Of a DNA stretch of 64,000 nucleotides, positions 46,204-54,365 are shown piece by piece. Position 1 is the stretch's first letter; each line of letters starts with the position of its first letter. A program made the position numbers and the translations under genes. The stretch is from the NCBI GenBank assembly GCA_002746305.1, contig NVWV01000006.1:62001-126000 (forward strand). The letters are read 5' to 3'. Source of the DNA: Bacteroidota bacterium (GTDB lineage Bacteria > Bacteroidota > Bacteroidia > NS11-12g > UBA9320). The notes under the pieces were generated by a model that searched no databases, was not told the origin of the DNA, and saw nothing but the letters and a program-made list of their open reading frames with translations.

Positions 46204-47108
46204 TAGAGTCTCTCCGCTATTCTTAACTTGGCACTTCGGGCTCTGGGGTTAGCCGCTATTTCATCACTCGTCGCCATTATCGGCTTGCGACTAATAGCTC
46301 TGTACACCTTGGGCAAATTGCCAAAATGATCAGGCTGCCTGTCGCCATCTGTATTTCCTGTTTGAATCAGGTTCTTAACTAACCTATCTTCTAGTGAGTG
46401 ATAAGACATCACTACCAAACGCCCTTCTGGCTTCAATAAATTAGTTGCTTGCTCAAGCATCTGCTCAAGCGTTGTTATCTCTGCATTTACTTCTATGCGT
46501 ATCGCTTGGTAAATCTTAGCAAGCGTTTTATTCTTTGTTCTATCGTTTATAAACTTAGAAAGCGATGCTTCCAAATCCTCTGTAGTCTCTATTGGTCTTA
46601 CTTTACGATAAGAAACTACCGCATTTGCCATTGGCGAAGCCTTGTCCAACTCTCCATAACTACGAAAGATCTTTGCCAGTCGAGGCTGCTCATAGGTGTT
46701 CAGAATATTCTTTGCCGTTGTATCAGCATCCGTATTCATCCTCATATCCAACTCTGCCTCTCCAAAGCGAAAAGAGAAACCTCTTCCCTTCTCATTGAGA
46801 TGATGCGAACTCACACCTAAATCTGCCAACAAGCCATCTAGTTGCCCAACACCATGATAGGAACAGAAATTTTCCAAGTATCTAAAATTCGCTTCACAGA
46901 AATGAAGTCGCTTATCGTCTATTCTATTTTTAACAGCATCCGCATCTTGATCAAAAACCAATAGCGTACCGTCTTCGTCTAATTTTTCTAGGATTGCTCT
47001 GGAATGACCTCCACCTCCATAGGTTACATCTACATATGTCCCCTTCGGATTAATATTCAACCCATCAATACAAGGCTGCAACATTACTGGCACATGATAA
47101 TCACTCAT
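46203..47108 (-). CDS. rsmH: 16S rRNA m4C1402 methyltransferase RsmH (MraW)
   Basis: N4-methylates C1402 of 16S rRNA. It opens YHVPVMLQPCIDGL, the SAM motif is VDVTYGGGGHSRAIL, and FDQDADAV, LADLGVSSHHLNEKGRGFSFR and VMSYHSLEDRLVK follow. Several ATG codons cluster at the start; the one at 47108 (about 301 residues) matches the family N-terminus, with an 8-base overlap with mraZ. Starts at 47111 or 47126 remain possible. Confidence 0.95.
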   Translation of the reverse strand: MSDYHVPVMLQPCIDGLNINPKGTYVDVTYGGGGHSRAILEKLDEDGTLLVFDQDADAVKNRIDDKRLHFCEANFRYLENFCSYHGVGQLDGLLADLGVSSHHLNEKGRGFSFRFGEAELDMRMNTDADTTAKNILNTYEQPRLAKIFRSYGELDKASPMANAVVSYRKVRPIETTEDLEASLSKFINDRTKNKTLAKIYQAIRIEVNAEITTLEQMLEQATNLLKPEGRLVVMSYHSLEDRLVKNLIQTGNTDGDRQPDHFGNLPKVYRAISRKPIMATSDEIAANPRARSAKLRIAERL

Positions 47109-47574
47109 CATCACCTCCATTTCCAAGATTACCCATTACATCTTCTGCCAAGTCAGCAAAATCATCCGCATCTACATCCATCATATCTTCATACAGATGC
47201 TTGCTCCAGATTTCTATTCGATTGCCATAAGCATAAAAGATTGCCTCGTTTTTAATCTCGGCGTACTCACACAATTTTTTAGGAACGAGCATACGAGATG
47301 AGTTATCCAACTGTATCTCCGTAGCACCATTACTAAACTGACGAATGAACATACGATGCTTCTTATTGAAGTGATTCAGCGAACCCAATCCTCTCAACTC
47401 ATCATCCCAGTCTTTTCTAGTATAAAGTGTAAGGCATTTTTCAAAACCTCTGTTCACCACCAACTTACCAACTGCATCTTTCGGCAGTTGTTTTTTGAGA
47501 CCCGCAGGCAAAACCACACGACCCTTGTCGTCTAGTTTGACTTCGAATTCTCCTATGTAAAGTGGTTTTGACAC
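47101..47574 (-). CDS. mraZ: Transcriptional regulator MraZ
   Basis: First gene of the dcw cluster; a DNA-binding autorepressor with two AbrB-like halves. Both signature segments are present: LDDKGRVVLPAGLKKQLP (about 11-28) and LDNSSRMLVPKKLCEYAEI (about 91-109). A C-terminal acidic tail extends it to 157 residues. The triple TGGGA array upstream is the expected binding site. Confidence 0.95.
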   Translation of the reverse strand: MSKPLYIGEFEVKLDDKGRVVLPAGLKKQLPKDAVGKLVVNRGFEKCLTLYTRKDWDDELRGLGSLNHFNKKHRMFIRQFSNGATEIQLDNSSRMLVPKKLCEYAEIKNEAIFYAYGNRIEIWSKHLYEDMMDVDADDFADLAEDVMGNLGNGGDDE

Positions 47575-47596
47575 GGCTATAATTTTTTCTTGGTGT

Positions 47597-47604
47597 CAAA
47601 AGTA
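47597..47604 (-). promoter_or_regulatory. -7 box of the dcw operon
   Basis: Minus-strand TACTTTTG matches TAnnTTTG; predicted transcription start about 17 bases before the mraZ ATG. The MraZ array lies directly upstream, over the -33 region. Confidence 0.6.
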
Positions 47605-47614
47605 AAACGAATTC

Positions 47615-47639
47615 TCCCACATTCTCCCACTATCTCCCA
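47615..47639 (-). promoter_or_regulatory. MraZ-binding repeats (three TGGGA)
   Basis: On the minus strand TGGGA occurs three times with five-base spacers (period 10), at 47639-47635, 47629-47625 and 47619-47615. This is the spacing reported for MraZ operators in other bacteria. Confidence 0.82.
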
Positions 47640-47914
47640 CTTTTTCACATAAGTATTCCACATACTATGTTATTTACTTGATTATCAATCAGTTAATTCG
47701 TGGCAGAAATTCCCGTAAATTTCTATATTTAGCGTTTATGGACGGATAAAAGGGGTCTTTTTGAGGTATTGGGGCAGAATGTGGGTGATTTACAAACGGT
47801 CGCTGTGCATTCTAGAAAATGTCAGAGTTTAGTGGAGCGTAACCTTTAGGAATACTGACAAACGACTTCAGCGGCAAGCTCCTGCCACATTCACTTCACA
47901 TCCTAAAAAAGAAG
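47640..47914. other. Intergenic region with no gene seen
   Basis: About 275 bases upstream of the dcw promoter. No credible reading frame, tRNA or promoter was found on either strand; a small inverted repeat (AGTAT/ATACT) lies near 47653-47667. Confidence 0.5.
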
Positions 47915-47944
47915 CAAAAAAAAGCCCCTTGCAAGTGCAAGAGG
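47915..47944 (-). terminator. Terminator of the 312-residue lipoprotein gene
   Basis: Minus-strand stem GCCTCTTGC / GCAAGGGGC (one G-U pair), ACTT loop, then T8, 25 bases after the stop codon. Confidence 0.85.
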
Positions 47945-47969
47945 CCATTCTTATGTACAAATGAATTTC

Positions 47970-48908
47970 TTAATCTTCGTAAGGCACAGCTTCCATTGCC
48001 TCTGAATATTTGTAGAACTGATATCCTACAATGTTGAGTCTCTCTTTGAAATCGATTTCTGCGTCTTCGTATCCTTCCATCCAGTTTTGAAAAGCTGCAT
48101 CGAATCCGTGCTCTTCTACATAGTCCCAAATGTTTGGATCTCCTGAGTCCCTATTTACACTGAAAAGCACTACAACATCTTGGGTCAAATGAACTGAGTC
48201 TGCATGCAAGGCAAGACCTCTTAATTTGTTGTGATACGCTCCGTCTACATTAAACTCCTGTGCATTGCTATGATAGTTTACTAAAAATATCTCATCTGCG
48301 TTATTAATGGCTTGCTTATGAATGATGTTACTGGACCAGACTTCTTCCTCATCTTCAAATCTGCTCACGTAGTGCTGACGCTCTATGGCAGCATCTATAG
48401 CATCTGGCCCTATTTTTAAAGAAGTTATTCCACTCATCAATGGAATAAAGCTTTCGTAGGAATACGGATCATTCCAGTACTCATATTCTGTAGTTACAGC
48501 ATCCGGCTTGTTAGGGTAGCTTCCATCCAAGAGATAATTTCTGGTTTCCTCAAATGATGTAGTTCCTGCGTTTATGAATCCTACTTTAATGGCTGGCTCC
48601 CATGTATGTGCTTTTCCTACAAAGGCATTCAAAGCAGTCCTGTCAGCTTCCGTATCCATAATCGCATTGATGTTGTAAAGTGTCACTTCATTGAAATCGT
48701 TTTGTACGCACCAGTTGAGTAACAAATCTTCTTGTGTGGCATCACCTAGGATTCCGTCACTTTTAAATCGGTTGATGTAGATTCCTCTATGCTCAGCATC
48801 GAAGCTTTTGGGTTTTGCAATTTCAGAAGGCAAAGATTCTAACTCGGTACAAGCCGAGAAGAGAAGGAATCCGAATAGAATAAATAAACTGTACTTTATA
48901 TTTTTCAT
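47970..48908 (-). CDS. Lipoprotein, possible TIM-barrel fold, function unknown
   Basis: A 312-residue lipoprotein with signal MKNIKYSLFILFGFLLFSAC (Cys at 20). The mature part begins AKPKSFDAEHRGIYINRFKSDGIL, then repeated strand-helix units (FNEVTLYNIN, IKVGFINAG, EIFLVNYHSN, DVVVLFSVNRD), suggesting a barrel like glycoside-hydrolase-type folds. Clear catalytic acid pairs are not identifiable. It is a single-gene unit with its own terminator. Confidence 0.65.
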   Translation of the reverse strand: MKNIKYSLFILFGFLLFSACTELESLPSEIAKPKSFDAEHRGIYINRFKSDGILGDATQEDLLLNWCVQNDFNEVTLYNINAIMDTEADRTALNAFVGKAHTWEPAIKVGFINAGTTSFEETRNYLLDGSYPNKPDAVTTEYEYWNDPYSYESFIPLMSGITSLKIGPDAIDAAIERQHYVSRFEDEEEVWSSNIIHKQAINNADEIFLVNYHSNAQEFNVDGAYHNKLRGLALHADSVHLTQDVVVLFSVNRDSGDPNIWDYVEEHGFDAAFQNWMEGYEDAEIDFKERLNIVGYQFYKYSEAMEAVPYED

Positions 48909-49199
48909 GTGGTTGTATTTTCTCTTTAGTACGAGTAATTGAGAAAACCTAACATGGATTTAGTTGATTAGTTTCTGGATGCTTGGTTGCTTAGAAGGGC
49001 ACATGGAATTAACCATTAATAATTGAACAATTAGCAATTACCATTTGAGCTGCTGTTCTTGGATATTAAAAAAATAGACTGCATCTTTGATGGGAGAATT
49101 AACACCCAACACCCCTAATACTTAGATACTAAAATCCCGCAATTAAAATTTGTGATTGGTCTCAATACATGACCAACACCACCGACCTTAGAATAATGA

Positions 49200-49221
49200 T
49201 TTACTCTAAATTTAGAGTAAA
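49200..49221. promoter_or_regulatory. Perfect 22-bp palindrome
   Basis: Half-site TTTACTCTAAA and its exact reverse complement are directly joined. It lies 86 bases before the gene at 49307, in an otherwise gene-free stretch (48909-49306) that also holds an AT-rich dispersed repeat at about 49011-49044. It could be an operator or a hairpin. Confidence 0.45.
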
Positions 49222-49306
49222 AATAAAACAACAGAGATACAATATGACCTGCACTTTCACCCCATTCAGGTTCTCTGCCAGCTGAAACCAACAAACTTCC
49301 AACCCC

Positions 49307-50008
49307 ATGATAAACATTGAAATTTTAGTAAAAGACAGACTTAATAAACTCTGGAATGATTTTAGCACTGAGGAGTTTTGCCAGGCCCCTCCGCTTTCTG
49401 TTGCAGAAGCTCCCAAAAACGGTTTACTGTTTATTGGAATTAACCCTTCCTTATCGGAAAAAGATAGAATAGAGCTGGAAGAGAAAAAAGATCTCTCTTA
49501 TAAATCGTATAAATTAAAATATGAAGAAGACAAAGAATATCGTTATTTCAAGAAGTTTTATGACGTCGCTAAAAAAACTGAGATGAATTGGGGACATATT
49601 GACATTTTATATCAAAGAGAAACCAGTCAAAAAAAAGTAGAAAGCTTGCTAAAAACAGAACATGGAGTAGATTTCATATATAGGCAGTGCATGATTACTA
49701 AAACTGTTCTCGACAATTTAATAGACGAAAACAATCCCCGAATCTTTGTCGTAACCAATACGTTCGCTCGAAATTTACTCGGACTTTACAGAAAAGAAAA
49801 TGAACCCAAAAGATCTGAACATTGGATTGGCTATGACTTCGTTTGGAACGAAGACATTGGAACATATATGTACAAAAACAATCCGTTTTTCTTAAGTGGC
49901 ATGCTCACAGGACAAAGAGCTTTGGATAACGGCTCTTATGAACGATTAATTTGGCAAATAAATTTCGTAAAAAACAAGATAAACCTCCCACAAAGTTTAC
50001 AGAGTTGA
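49307..50008 (+). CDS. Hypothetical protein, uracil-DNA-glycosylase-like fold suspected
   Basis: A 233-residue cytoplasmic protein. GLLFIGINPSLSEKD (about 38-52) resembles the first motif of the UDG superfamily (G-x-N-P-S), RIFVVTNTFARNLLGL sits where the central strand would be, and FFLSGMLTGQRALDNGSYERL near the C-terminus resembles the second active-site loop. No HPSP motif is seen. The fold is inferred from two short stretches. The gene begins the accessory region and has no co-directional neighbour within 230 bases. Confidence 0.55.
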   Translation: MINIEILVKDRLNKLWNDFSTEEFCQAPPLSVAEAPKNGLLFIGINPSLSEKDRIELEEKKDLSYKSYKLKYEEDKEYRYFKKFYDVAKKTEMNWGHIDILYQRETSQKKVESLLKTEHGVDFIYRQCMITKTVLDNLIDENNPRIFVVTNTFARNLLGLYRKENEPKRSEHWIGYDFVWNEDIGTYMYKNNPFFLSGMLTGQRALDNGSYERLIWQINFVKNKINLPQSLQS

Positions 50009-50133
50009 TACTCCCTGAAGAGCAACTAGTCTGCTAGCTGCTCGACTTCTTAGATGTTTAGAGAACTCGTCGCAAAGATGTTTTCTTGCCTAGTTACTAT
50101 AGATAGACACCTAGTAAATTGACAATTAATCAT

Positions 50134-50165
50134 TCCTCTCCACCCACGTCTCCTACAAGAAACAT
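50134..50165 (+). repeat. Dispersed 32-bp repeat, copy 1
   Basis: Begins ATTCCTCTCCA and ends CAAGAAAC; matches the copy at 56777-56808 at 26 of 32 positions. It lies in the gap before the alkylation repair gene. Confidence 0.4.
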
Positions 50166-50245
50166 AGATAGAATAGAAATTGAAAATTATCGTACTTTTA
50201 TTCCCTAACTATTCAAATTACAAAGCAGTAATAAAACAAGGAAAT

Positions 50246-50953
50246 ATGACCACCCAAGAAATTCTATCTCAGCTTGAAAAATATGGAGATGAAAGAACCC
50301 GAAAAACGTATATAACACTTGGAGCTAGAGAACCATTTTTTGGTGTTAAAGTTCAAGATTTGAAGAAGATCCTAAAAAAAACAAAAAAGAATCACGAAAC
50401 CTCTTTGGAACTATATGCTACGGGAAACTATGACGCTATGTACTTAGCTGGTCTCATGGCTGATGAAACACAAATCACCAAAGAACAACTTGAAGTATGG
50501 GTAAGTCAAGCCTATTTTTCATACTTAAGTGAATACACTGTGCCTTGGGTTGCTGCTGAAACGGCATACGGCTTTGAATTGGGCCTAAAATGGATTCAAT
50601 CTGACATTGAGACGATTGCCTCCGCAGGTTGGGGCACATTGGCTTATTTTGCCGCAGTACACGAAGACGAAAAGCTAGATACCGAGGCCTACATTAAACT
50701 ACTTGACACCGTTGAAAAAGAAATTCATGAAGCACAAAACAGAGTTCGATATGCAATGAACGGCTTTGTGATTGCTACGGGCACATATGTAAAAGCATTG
50801 ACTAAAAAATCGAAAGAAGTAGCAAAGAAGATAGGTAAGGTTAATGTGGATGTGGGAGGAACGGCTTGTAAAGTGCCACTTGCCAATGATTATATAGACA
50901 AAGTTATTGCTAAGGGAAGAGTTGGAGTAAAACGAAAAACAGCAAGGTGTTAA
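50246..50953 (+). CDS. DNA alkylation repair protein (AlkD/HEAT-like)
   Basis: A 235-residue all-helical HEAT-repeat-like protein. YGDERTRKTYITLGAREPFFGVKV near the start and the helical repeats ending GGTACKVPLANDYIDK match the short DNA-alkylation-repair family of Bacteroidota; the aromatic and acidic residues (VPWVAAETAYGFELG) fit the lesion-binding groove. The frame opens 22 codons earlier with TTG, but the ATG at 50246 gives the family N-terminus. Enzymatic activity is inferred from the family. Confidence 0.8.
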   Translation: MTTQEILSQLEKYGDERTRKTYITLGAREPFFGVKVQDLKKILKKTKKNHETSLELYATGNYDAMYLAGLMADETQITKEQLEVWVSQAYFSYLSEYTVPWVAAETAYGFELGLKWIQSDIETIASAGWGTLAYFAAVHEDEKLDTEAYIKLLDTVEKEIHEAQNRVRYAMNGFVIATGTYVKALTKKSKEVAKKIGKVNVDVGGTACKVPLANDYIDKVIAKGRVGVKRKTARC

Positions 50954-51079
50954 ACATAAATGCTACAATCAGACTAAAGTCAACACAGGTTCCGTTACTT
51001 AATCCATAGTTTGAATATTTTTACTCGCCGACTATTCGAATAAAGGAACACCATATGCGATGTAAAAAGTAAAGAGACC

Positions 51080-51511
51080 ATGAAACTAATAATAATAATA
51101 ATAATCATTCTAACCATTTCAACAATGACTTCTATGGGACAATCATTGTTTTTTGATAGTTTGGAAAATACCCTATGGACTTCTGGTAGTTTTATAGTTG
51201 ACTCGACAATTTCCAACAACAATGGCTTTGGACTAGAAAAGTTGGATTCACACCAAGACTCCATTAAAACAGACCGAACAATCTGGTCTTTTAAGGACAG
51301 TTTAACACTATCTTTTTATGATGCTTCCACAAACAGTGAAACGTTAATTGGTAGATATGAATACACAAAAGAAAACAACCAACTAATTATAGCTTTTGTT
51401 AAAAACCACCCTTTGGAATATTCCGTCGGAATTGTCTCTACGGGGAACTTTGTACTATTGACAAAAAAGCAAGAGAAAAGGAATAAAAAACGAAAGCCCA
51501 ACCATGGTTAA
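51080..51511 (+). CDS. Small exported protein, function unknown
   Basis: A 143-residue protein with a signal peptide (about 1-20, very Ile-rich, ending SMGQ). The mature part, LENTLWTSGSFIVDSTISNN to LIIAFVKNHPLEYS, has a lipocalin-like strand pattern of the type seen in small Bacteroidota 'lipocalin-like' proteins. The C-terminus is Lys/Arg-rich. It overlaps the next lipoprotein gene by 8 bases, so the two are probably expressed together. Confidence 0.6.
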   Translation: MKLIIIIIIILTISTMTSMGQSLFFDSLENTLWTSGSFIVDSTISNNNGFGLEKLDSHQDSIKTDRTIWSFKDSLTLSFYDASTNSETLIGRYEYTKENNQLIIAFVKNHPLEYSVGIVSTGNFVLLTKKQEKRNKKRKPNHG

Positions 51512-51944
51512 AATCTCGGATGCTAGTACAATGGGACTATTAGGAACTATAGTGGTCCTAACAGTTCTAACCTCCTGTGGAACGCAGAATAACGGAAACG
51601 TAAGCAGTTCTGATAATAGGAAAGAAATACTGGGTAGAGATTTTTCTAACTCTGAAGTTCGCTCAATTGACATTGTAGAAATTGAACACCCAATGCTTGG
51701 AGGGATAATTGAAACCACGAGAATTTCTGAGAACGAAAAAGAGAAATTCCTGACGGATTTTGATAACCTAAAACAGAAGGGGATATATAAATGTGCAGCT
51801 AAGTACGTCATTCGTTTAAATATGGAGAATGACACATTGAGATTAAAAGTTTGTGGCACAATTGTCGCTAACAGAAAGAACGACATGTACTACGAATCGG
51901 ATAGTGAAAAAAGCCTAATTGAAGACTATCTAAATTCAAAATGA
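51504..51944 (+). CDS. Small lipoprotein, function unknown
   Basis: A 146-residue lipoprotein with a hydrophobic segment ending VLTVLTSC (Cys at 25 from this start; an alternative ATG at 51531 would give a 16-residue signal). The mature part holds a conserved-looking domain with VRSIDIVEIEHPMLGGIIETTRIS and DTLRLKVCGTIVA. No family is recognised. The upstream start is preferred because it supplies the Lys expected before the hydrophobic core. Confidence 0.6.
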   Translation: MVKISDASTMGLLGTIVVLTVLTSCGTQNNGNVSSSDNRKEILGRDFSNSEVRSIDIVEIEHPMLGGIIETTRISENEKEKFLTDFDNLKQKGIYKCAAKYVIRLNMENDTLRLKVCGTIVANRKNDMYYESDSEKSLIEDYLNSK

Positions 51945-52022
51945 CATTCTACCGAGCAAGACCCAATTCAAATAGCTGGCAGTTATTCAGAATGACTAAA
52001 TGAAAATTACACGTTTCAAAAT

Positions 52023-52106
52023 CATACATATACGTACAATTAAATAAGCATAAATATACATATTAGTATACTTTAATTTTTTATTTTATACATATTCATA
52101 TACTTT
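52023..52106 (+). promoter_or_regulatory. Three 20-bp operators at 32-bp spacing before the MosA/Fic genes
   Basis: Copies start at 52023, 52055 and 52087. Copies 2 and 3 agree at 18 of 20 positions (TATACATATT..TATACTTT); copy 1 agrees at about 14 of 20. Copy 3 runs into the -7 box TACTTTTG (52101-52108), so a bound protein would block transcription. The likely ligand is the HTH protein encoded next. Confidence 0.65.
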
Positions 52107-52108
52107 TG
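52101..52108 (+). promoter_or_regulatory. -7 box of the MosA/Fic operon
   Basis: TACTTTTG matches TAnnTTTG and lies 28 bases before the ATG at 52137. Confidence 0.6.
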
Positions 52109-52136
52109 TTAAGATTAATCCGCTTATATATAACTA

Positions 52137-52598
52137 ATGAGAAACAAAAAAAAATTACTCCTAGAACAACTGGACCAAAAACTCTCTAAATTTAATGATG
52201 CTGGAATGGTTACAGTTCCGCAAAACGGTTGGATAAATGTCATCAGAACTAGCCTAAACATGACGAGGGAACAATTGGGAACCAAACTTAACTTGACAAA
52301 AGGAGCAATACAAAAAATTGAAGATCGAGAGTCTACGGGTCAAATAACTATAAACAAACTAAGAGATACCGGCGAAGCACTGGAAATGAGATTGGTTTAT
52401 GGTTTTATTCCAAAAGCTGAGACCATTGAAAACCTTGTCACCCTAAAGGCAGAAAAGCTCGCAAAAAAAATTGTTTTAAGAACCAATCAGAATATGAAAT
52501 TGGAAGACCAAGGGATTGGTGATGAAAAAATTAATAACACCATAAAAGAATTGGCTGAAGAGATAAAACGAGAGATGAGAAAGTCACTATGGGATTAG
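52137..52598 (+). CDS. HTH protein, mobile mystery protein A family
   Basis: A 153-residue protein with an XRE-type helix-turn-helix (MTREQLGTKLNLTKGAIQKIE, about 43-63). The N-terminal RNKKKLLLEQLDQKL, the APxNGW-like segment VPQNGWINVIRTSLNM and the following ESTGQITINKLRDTGEAL fit the family called mobile mystery protein A, always paired with a Fic-domain protein B. It is likely the antitoxin and autorepressor of the pair. Its end overlaps the next gene by 10 bases. Confidence 0.82.
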   Translation: MRNKKKLLLEQLDQKLSKFNDAGMVTVPQNGWINVIRTSLNMTREQLGTKLNLTKGAIQKIEDRESTGQITINKLRDTGEALEMRLVYGFIPKAETIENLVTLKAEKLAKKIVLRTNQNMKLEDQGIGDEKINNTIKELAEEIKREMRKSLWD

Positions 52599-53185
52599 AA
52601 TTACAATATAAAGATGGACAAACACCCTTAGACGAACAAGAGAAGGAAGGTCTCAAGATAAAGTCAATAACTACACAAGGAGAATTGGATGAATTCGAAC
52701 AACTAAATATTGAAAAGGCCGTTGAGTGGATTATCCACCTCAAACTAAAGTCCGAAAGAATATTGACTGAAAAATTCATAAAAGACTTACATAAAAAAAT
52801 GTACGGGGATGTTTGGAAATGGGGAGGTGAGTTCAGAAAGACCCATAAAAACATTGGACTCAAATGGACTCAAATCGGAATAGAATTACAAATCCTAATT
52901 GACGACACCAAATATTGGATAGAAAACAAAACGTATTCACCCGTAGAAATTGCTATCCGATTTAAACACAGAATCGTTGCAATACATTGTTTCCCAAACG
53001 GGAATGGTCGACACTCCAGAATGATGGCTGATATAATTATTGAATCCATATTCGGAAAAGAAATTTTCTCGTGGCATAAGTCAAATATGGTTCAAGCTGA
53101 TGAAACACGAAAAATCTACATTTCAGCATTAAAACAAGCGGACAATGGCAACATAAATCCTCTTATTGGGTTTGCTGAAAAATAA
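52589..53185 (+). CDS. Fic-domain protein, mobile mystery protein B family
   Basis: A 198-residue probable toxin. The Fic core motif HCFPNGNGRHSR lies at 133-144 and matches HPFxxGNGRxxR except Cys for Pro; the catalytic His133 is present. The N-terminus (GQTPLDEQEKEGL, ITTQGELDEFEQLNI, then MYGDVWKWGGEFRKT) is diagnostic of mobile mystery protein B. Fic enzymes transfer AMP or other groups to target proteins; the target here is unknown. Coupled to the upstream HTH gene. Confidence 0.85.
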   Translation: MGLELQYKDGQTPLDEQEKEGLKIKSITTQGELDEFEQLNIEKAVEWIIHLKLKSERILTEKFIKDLHKKMYGDVWKWGGEFRKTHKNIGLKWTQIGIELQILIDDTKYWIENKTYSPVEIAIRFKHRIVAIHCFPNGNGRHSRMMADIIIESIFGKEIFSWHKSNMVQADETRKIYISALKQADNGNINPLIGFAEK

Positions 53186-53227
53186 AACCAACCACATTTG
53201 TTACAACATCCAGAATAAATTGACTAA

Positions 53228-53788
53228 ATGAAAATAAAATCAAACGCTTCTCCCGACGAATTAGACTCTCCTTTTTATGAAAAAAACCAGAAATTCTGCT
53301 CTGAATTCGAACACTTTATTGCGGATAAAAATGGCAAAGTGAAAGGAAACTACAACGCTTGGTCATACACTATTTTTGGAAAAATAACTCAACCTAAAAA
53401 TTGGACTCTGAAATATAAAAAAGCTATTTTTTCTTCTGGAAATTTATGGCTGTCTTCAAAATTTCAGAGTCTACTTGTATTGACTGAATGGACCACTGAA
53501 ATTCCAGGAACATTCAATTCTGATTTTCTCATCAGAAAAAAGAAAAAAACAGATTCTCTTAAAATACTATTCAGTACATCTGTATCAAAACTGACTGGCT
53601 ATGACCCATACATTATCAAATCACGAAATCACGAATCCCAACTGATATCTACGCTAATAAAGATACTCGATCCTCTTTTCAAATCTAGAGAAGTTTATAC
53701 CATCGAGCATCGACATGATGTACTACGAATAGAGCTGAGAACAGAAGAGCACCACTTTGATGTATTCAATGAACTAACCAAGATATAA
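53228..53788 (+). CDS. Hypothetical protein, 186 residues
   Basis: A Lys/Ser-rich cytoplasmic protein, not recognised. WLSSKFQSLLVLTEWTTEIPGTFNSDFLIRKK and the C-terminal HRHDVLRIELRTEEHHFDVFNEL suggest a small alpha/beta fold with possible His ligands. There is no signal or membrane segment. It lies 42 bases after the Fic gene in the same direction and could be part of that transcript. Confidence 0.55.
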   Translation: MKIKSNASPDELDSPFYEKNQKFCSEFEHFIADKNGKVKGNYNAWSYTIFGKITQPKNWTLKYKKAIFSSGNLWLSSKFQSLLVLTEWTTEIPGTFNSDFLIRKKKKTDSLKILFSTSVSKLTGYDPYIIKSRNHESQLISTLIKILDPLFKSREVYTIEHRHDVLRIELRTEEHHFDVFNELTKI

Positions 53789-53812
53789 ATCAGGACGCTC
53801 TCCCTCCAACGT

Positions 53813-54271
53813 CTAGTCAACAAGTGCCGCTTTCATCATTTCTTTAGCTTGCTTAGTCCCTGTTATTTTTAGACTGACATCATCCTTAGAATGCAGTCTA
53901 GTTTCGAATGTAAAAAATGGACAACAATTATTCTCCGTTATAATGTAATCGGTCATTTTGATAAAAAAGGTCTCATCGTATTTAAAATAGAAAATATAAC
54001 CAAACTCAATTTCTTCGACTTTTTGCACGTGAGAAAAAATTTCTTTTTGTAATATTTCTTTACGTTTAACTTGCTCCTCCCCTGTTAGCAAACAAACTAA
54101 AGGCTCATCGGAATTGTAATTAAATGTAGAACTATCATTTTCTTGGGCCAGCGTCACCTTAACCATGTCAGTCTTACAATCCTTGGAACAGCATTTAGAC
54201 TCAATACTGGAACAGCTTAATATTAATGTCGAGCAAATAAGTGCTCCTCCTATTTTGTACGAAATCTTCAT
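53813..54271 (-). CDS. Cys-rich lipoprotein linked to a MerR regulator
   Basis: A 152-residue lipoprotein: signal ending LILSC (Cys at 20), then a Cys-rich stretch (SKCCSKDCKTD) and a folded domain with CLLTGEEQVKRKEIL, VEEIEFGYIFYF and ENNCCPFFTFETRLH. The last part resembles a widespread short family (C-C-P-F-F-x-F) often found by MerR-type regulators. The Cys pairs suggest binding of a soft metal ion. It is divergent from the MerR gene, and a MerR-type dyad lies between them. The metal is unknown. Confidence 0.7.
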   Translation of the reverse strand: MKISYKIGGALICSTLILSCSSIESKCCSKDCKTDMVKVTLAQENDSSTFNYNSDEPLVCLLTGEEQVKRKEILQKEIFSHVQKVEEIEFGYIFYFKYDETFFIKMTDYIITENNCCPFFTFETRLHSKDDVSLKITGTKQAKEMMKAALVD

Positions 54272-54299
54272 ATTTTATCTAATTATATTGTTTGTATCT

Positions 54300-54334
54300 C
54301 AAAGGTAAACAGTGGAGTATAGTCAACGGTCAAG
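54300..54334 (-). promoter_or_regulatory. MerR-type operator/promoter of the Cys-rich lipoprotein
   Basis: On the minus strand a CTTG (54334-54331), a 23-base spacer and a perfect -7 box TACCTTTG (54307-54300). Within the spacer a 16-bp imperfect dyad centred on TATA (54312-54327, 12 of 16 positions symmetric). An overlong spacer holding a dyad is the hallmark of MerR-activated promoters. Confidence 0.65.
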
Positions 54335-54365
54335 AAAAAAGTGATAAACTTGTCGAAAGCATAAA

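Noticed and set aside
48909..49199. Possible small gene before the palindrome
   Set aside because: Only short frames with no start signal or family feature; AT-rich repeat sequence dominates.
52023..52106. Plasmid-type replication iterons
   Set aside because: Only three copies, no Rep gene nearby, and one copy overlaps a promoter of a repressor-like gene; an operator is simpler.
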